Shown here: one piece after another, positions 49,901 through 51,886 of the stretch | Layout: every line of letters starts with the position of its first letter | Numbering within the stretch: position 1 is the stretch's first letter | NCBI RefSeq assembly: GCF_025399895.1 | Contig: NZ_JAODUA010000030.1 | Span: 1-51,886, forward strand | Source: Streptomyces sp. ASQP_92 | GTDB taxonomy: Bacteria > Actinomycetota > Actinomycetes > Streptomycetales > Streptomycetaceae | DNA: 51,886 bases | Direction: 5' to 3' | Program-made: the position numbers and the translations under genes | The notes under the pieces: model-generated | The model's database searches: none | Told to the model about the DNA's origin: nothing | Seen by the model: only the letters and a program-made list of their open reading frames with translations

Positions 49901-50422
49901 CCACGGGGCCAGCAGAAGAGCCGCCAGGTCCGGGCGGCCCGCCGACAGCGCCCGGACCGGCTCGGACACCGGACCGAGCAGCACCGTCAGCCCCGCACCG
50001 GCGTGCGCATGAAGCATCGGCCACGTCACTACTGGCGGACCGCCATCAGCGGCGTGTGCGGCGGACACCAGCCGGCACAGACCCGCCCACCCCGCCGCAT
50101 CCCGCGCCAGCAGCGTGACCCGCAGCCCGGGCTCCACCACGTGCGCACCCCCACGGACCGGGGCCCGCCGACGGGCCATAGGGCCCTCGGGCTGGGTGCT
50201 CCGGTGCGGCGCGACCGCGACGTCGACGCCCAGGACCGGCCGGACACCATGAGCGGCGCACGCCTTTACGAACCGCACCATTCCAGCCACGGTGTCCCGG
50301 TCGGTGAGCGCCAGCGCGGTCATGCCGCGCTCGGCGGCACGGGACACCAGGGCGTCCGGGTGAGAGGCGCCGTACCTGGCCGAATAGCCCGACGCTGCAT
50401 GCAGATGCACGAATCCGCCCAT
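46913..50422 (-). CDS. dnaE2: DnaE2-type error-prone DNA polymerase III alpha subunit (1169 aa)
   Basis: C-family polymerase. PHP domain at the N-terminus (FVHLHAASGYSARYGASHPD; the HxH pair is at residues 6 and 8). The catalytic palm holds D429, D431 and D433 in SLPDIDIDVE, with GLLKLDVLGVRM downstream. Conserved finger/beta-binding parts include GAYGFCRAHAVAFAV. The OB-fold is near GQRVLVAGVRASTQTPP. The tail is Arg/Glu-rich and short, without the tau-binding domain of replicative DnaE, which with ImuB linkage indicates DnaE2. ATG 50422 has GGAGG at 5 nt; the frame continues upstream to 50515 but crosses AT-rich promoter DNA. A near-perfect SOS box is 74 bp upstream. Confidence 0.9.
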   Translation of the reverse strand: MGGFVHLHAASGYSARYGASHPDALVSRAAERGMTALALTDRDTVAGMVRFVKACAAHGVRPVLGVDVAVAPHRSTQPEGPMARRRAPVRGGAHVVEPGLRVTLLARDAAGWAGLCRLVSAAHAADGGPPVVTWPMLHAHAGAGLTVLLGPVSEPVRALSAGRPDLAALLLAPWREVFGPSLRLEALWYGQGGTGPGSLRLAGRTVQLGDELGVQTVLTNAVRYADSAQSRVADVLDAARLLRPIPFRHADQLDPGERWLKDPSAMAAAADRIAQAAGAGPERARALLASTIATAEECRVDPVADLGLGRAHFPEAEAVGARGDGDVDRLLREHALAGMARRRLEKDSEAMARLEEELAIIAKLGFGTYFLTVAQVVADVREMGIRVAARGSGAGSMVNHALDIATANPLDHSLLFERFISVRRSSLPDIDIDVESARRLEVYDRIFERFGPERVAVTGMPETYRARFALRDTGLALGIAPHEVDRIAKSFPHLRACDITGALAELPELRGLAAEAGRYGPLFELAEQLDALPRGYAMHPCGVILSDRTLLGRLPVQPTPGGNYPMVQGDKEDVEDLGLLKLDVLGVRMQSAMAHAVAEIHRTSGQSIDLDDPGQVPLDDFWAFKMIQNSDTVGMFQLESPGQQDLLGRLQPRGPQDVIADISLFRPGPVAGGMPAIYIAARHGAAPVYPHPDLEPVLADTYGVTIWHEQIIDMVAILTGCDRALAEVFRRALADPARLPKLKTWFEHEAGARGYSPTVLADVWSVVESFGAYGFCRAHAVAFAVPALQSAWLKAHHPAALYAGLLEHDPGMWPARVILADARRHDVPILPVDINHSHTSYRIERADTDGRFGVRLALSAVKGIRDDEAARIAEGQPYGSVADLWQRGRPTLPTAQRLGQIGALSPVAGDASRRDLLLQLTELHRQTRARPSSGQLPLDTRPLAQGASGLPEMTGREQLGAELEIMSMDVSRHLMDYHHRLLSELGAIPSRRLAQLHAGQRVLVAGVRASTQTPPIASGKRVIFVTLEDGTGLVDIAFFEDSHADCAHTIFHSGLLLIQGTVERRGPRRTVVGHRVWDLDELAVERRDNGLDAALALIGATTPQPTPAQPQPDGQDRERERERAQAGGQRTLVNGTAGAKLHPYADLEPAGTRSADLKALGHTSQGSAG

Positions 50423-50495
50423 CCACTCCTCCAGCTCTCGCGCCCCATTTGCCCCTTCTGTCCCAGTGGCCAGATATCCACCATAACTCAAACTA

Positions 50496-50511
50496 TCGAA
50501 ACTGTGTTCGA
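50496..50511 (-). promoter_or_regulatory. SOS box (LexA site) upstream of the dnaE2 operon
   Basis: TCGAAACTGTGTTCGA matches TCGAAC-N4-GTTCGA at 11 of 12 fixed positions, a strong LexA site for actinobacteria. It is 74 bp upstream of the chosen dnaE2 start, in an AT-rich promoter stretch. The operon should be induced by DNA damage, through this element's own LexA or the host's. Confidence 0.75.
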
Positions 50512-50719
50512 ACAAAACGTAAGGGCTGTCCGCCGCGGCACGGAGTCAGTTGTGACTGAGTGCTTCAGATGGCGGATGAGCGCCGAAGTTGGCGGGACTG
50601 AGCGGTTGAGATGACGGACGTGTTGCGACTAGGCGAGGGTAGGTGTCACCCGGGCGCGGGAACTGTCATTGCGGCGCCCGGCTGGGAGGCTAACCGGAAT
50701 GTGCCGAAGGCCGCCGTGA

Positions 50720-50869
50720 TCAACCCTGATGGCGGGCGGCCACGTCACCCCACTCCCTATCGGTGATGTCCTCATAGGTGGGAGCACGGACGTCCGGGAT
50801 GAGCCCGCATTCGTGTGCATCGGCGGATCCCAGAACGGTCAGCGCGTTTCTTGGCAGCCCGCTCGGCAT
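50720..50869 (-). pseudogene. C-terminal gene fragment (49-aa ORF)
   Basis: The reverse-strand frame ends HECGLIPDVRAPTYEDITDR then EWGDVAARHQG and stop, which is clearly coding in composition. Upstream of about 50830 another frame (RADWHAERAAKKRADRSG) looks like its continuation, so the gene is probably broken by an indel and its start is lost. Function not recognised. The spacer 50423-50719 otherwise holds the dnaE2 promoter and a small dyad AGTCA/TGACT near 50544-50557. Confidence 0.35.
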
Positions 50870-50918
50870 GCCAATCGGCGCGAGGGCGCGCCCGCTCTGA
50901 GCAGCCGGTTCGCTCCCA

Positions 50919-51593
50919 TCAGGGTGCTAGCGGAGTCACGAACGACGGAGGCCCGACGATCCAGATTGCGTCGTAGCCGAGCCCTGCAGCCCACGCTCCG
51001 TGTCGATTTCCGAACTCCTCCGCGACCCGGGGCAAGGCCGTTGCAACGGCATCCGTGGCGTCCAGAGCGAGGACGATGCCGTGCTTCGGACGATGCTGCT
51101 TGTGCAGGATTGCCTGCCGGACACTTTCCGTTGCCGCCTCAAGCTGCTGTTCCGAGGCATGAGCGCCGCCCCGGCTCAGGATCTGCCAAGCGTCCCTTTC
51201 GACTACGGTTGTCTGGATCTTGAGCGGCGGACCACCTCTTTCGTCGACAGCCGTCGCGTCGATGCCGCCTTCGGTCCTGGCATCGGACGATGTCAGCTCG
51301 GCTGGTCCCCAGTGGCCGCACTGGCTGTTGAGGTGCTCCACAAGTCGCTGGGCGGTGCGAAGCTCGCGCTCCGCCTTGGGCGTGGGCGGACCGTCGATTT
51401 CCCATGTAATCGTTCCGTCCGCATCGATATCAGCACCGGTAGAGCGGCCATTCCGAATATGACGGATGCCTTGGACCCCGCCAGGACCAGCTTTGCCAAC
51501 GGTGACCTCTTCGTCGGAACCAACCGCGTGGTCATCGTCGCTGACGTAGTGAACGGGCGGCTGATCATCTGGGGCGGTTGCACTCGGATCCAT
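50919..51593 (-). CDS. Hypothetical protein (224 aa)
   Basis: The frame from ATG 51593 reads MDPSATAPDDQPPVHYVSDD, with an acidic N-terminus. A core follows: GIDATAVDERGGPPLKIQTT then VVERDAWQILSRGG, a strand-rich acidic/basic pattern faintly like a PD-(D/E)XK nuclease, and a second block HGIVLALDATDAVATALPRV. I would not name it a nuclease from this. Start is uncertain, as a frame extension to 51623 exists. It ends close to the broken fragment at 50720-50869. Confidence 0.6.
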   Translation of the reverse strand: MDPSATAPDDQPPVHYVSDDDHAVGSDEEVTVGKAGPGGVQGIRHIRNGRSTGADIDADGTITWEIDGPPTPKAERELRTAQRLVEHLNSQCGHWGPAELTSSDARTEGGIDATAVDERGGPPLKIQTTVVERDAWQILSRGGAHASEQQLEAATESVRQAILHKQHRPKHGIVLALDATDAVATALPRVAEEFGNRHGAWAAGLGYDAIWIVGPPSFVTPLAP

Positions 51594-51690
51594 ACATCCA
51601 GTCTCATCCCAGCACCGGAACATGGCCCGGTTTGGAGTCCGCCAACCACAGCGCTCCGTTCCGCCAAGTGCGGCGCTCAGTCACATCAGT

Positions 51691-51740
51691 TGTGGTCGGG
51701 TAGCCGGAGACCATTGCTGGTCTCCGGCTACCCGACCACA
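51691..51740. terminator. Perfect 23-bp hairpin
   Basis: Arms 51691-51713 and 51718-51740 pair without mismatch around TTGC. It lies 40 bp downstream of the partial gene at the right edge (leftward) and upstream of the hypothetical gene, so it should terminate the former. Confidence 0.85.
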
Positions 51741-51780
51741 CGCGCTCTGGTTCGGGGCCCGTGCCATCTGCCGTCGCCGG

Positions 51781-51886
51781 TCAGCCGGCGGCGGCCTTCT
51801 CTTCGGCGAGCTTCTTCTTGGCCTGCCGGTAGTCCTCGTACGTCACGGCGTTCAGCGCCTCGATCCGGGCGAGCGTCTCCCCCGGT
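51781..51886 (-). CDS. C-terminal part of an unidentified protein, 5' end outside window
   Basis: Thirty-four codons are readable up to TGA 51783-51781: a charged helical tail, ETLARIEALNAVTYEDYRQA followed by a Lys/Glu/Ala-rich end. Codon bias is typical of the window. Nothing more can be said without the remaining sequence. Confidence 0.55.
   Translation of the reverse strand, partial: PGETLARIEALNAVTYEDYRQAKKKLAEEKAAAG

Noticed and set aside
46928..50614. Long forward frames (525 and 664 aa) opposite dnaE2
   Set aside because: Composition is Gly/Val/Arg/His-rich antisense; the reverse strand encodes an unmistakable C-family polymerase.
50919..51593. Restriction-endonuclease reading of the 224-aa protein
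   Set aside because: The D...Q-x-T pattern lacks the E-x-K pair expected of PD-(D/E)XK enzymes; too weak to name.
1..51886. CRISPR arrays, tRNA or rRNA genes, inverted terminal repeats
   Set aside because: No regularly spaced repeats, cloverleaf or rRNA-like sequence noticed, and the window ends are inside genes.

Overview
The window is very GC-rich, with G/C-biased third codon positions, frequent GTG starts and many actinobacterial families (WhiB, DUF5999-like, DUF6207-like, LexA/DnaE2). Two in-frame TTA codons sit in a regulator gene. Together these point to a Streptomyces-type actinomycete. A replication cassette (large HTH/zinc protein, DciA-like protein, DnaB-like helicase), many orphan accessory genes and many broken ORFs suggest a large plasmid (possibly linear) or another accessory replicon or island rather than chromosomal core. 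No rRNA, tRNA, CRISPR array or clear insertion sequence was seen.

Layout. 1-2.6 kb: leftward WhiB-like operon, a zinc-motif hypothetical gene and a GntR regulator. 2.8-5.5 kb: three overlapping genes (XRE-type regulator with TTA codons, isochorismatase-fold hydrolase, thioredoxin-reductase-like flavoprotein lacking the redox CxxC). 6.4-13.4 kb: replication block with an 871-aa HTH/zinc protein, an unexplained 0.8 kb spacer, a DciA-like (DUF721) helicase-loader candidate overlapping a DnaB helicase gene, a large hairpin with repeats, and a reverse-strand DnaB-like paralogue whose Walker A lysine is missing. 13.9-18 kb: hypotheticals, including zinc-ribbon proteins with broken frames. 18-24 kb: YaaC-like, Uma2, VOC, a truncated AbiEii-type pair, a kinase-fold remnant and small conserved genes. 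24-26.6 kb: DUF574-type methyltransferase and a three-gene sigma-factor operon. 26.8-30 kb: small HTH gene divergent from an HSPA12/Hsp70-like ATPase with a coiled-coil partner. 30.4-34.4 kb: zinc-ribbon and hypothetical genes. 34.7-40.2 kb: a 1520-aa SNF2 ATPase with one clear and up to three weaker dsRNA-binding-like domains, translationally coupled to a SWIM zinc-finger protein. 40.3-43.8 kb: prepilin peptidase and secreted proteins, including an HNH nuclease. 44-50.5 kb: LexA and a leftward DnaE2 / ImuB-like / unknown operon, with SOS-box-like sites upstream of lexA and dnaE. 50.7-51.9 kb: fragments and a partial gene.

How they may work together. The 6.4-13 kb block can be read as replication initiation: Rep-like DNA binder, DciA-like loader, DnaB. 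The 44-50 kb block reads as a self-contained SOS-controlled mutagenesis cassette, with LexA repressing itself and the polymerase operon. The strongest candidates for an undescribed system are the dsRBD-SNF2 + SWIM pair and the HSPA12-like + coiled-coil pair. Many small genes show single-base frame changes, which may be genuine decay or residual assembly indels; this affects confidence in those entries.
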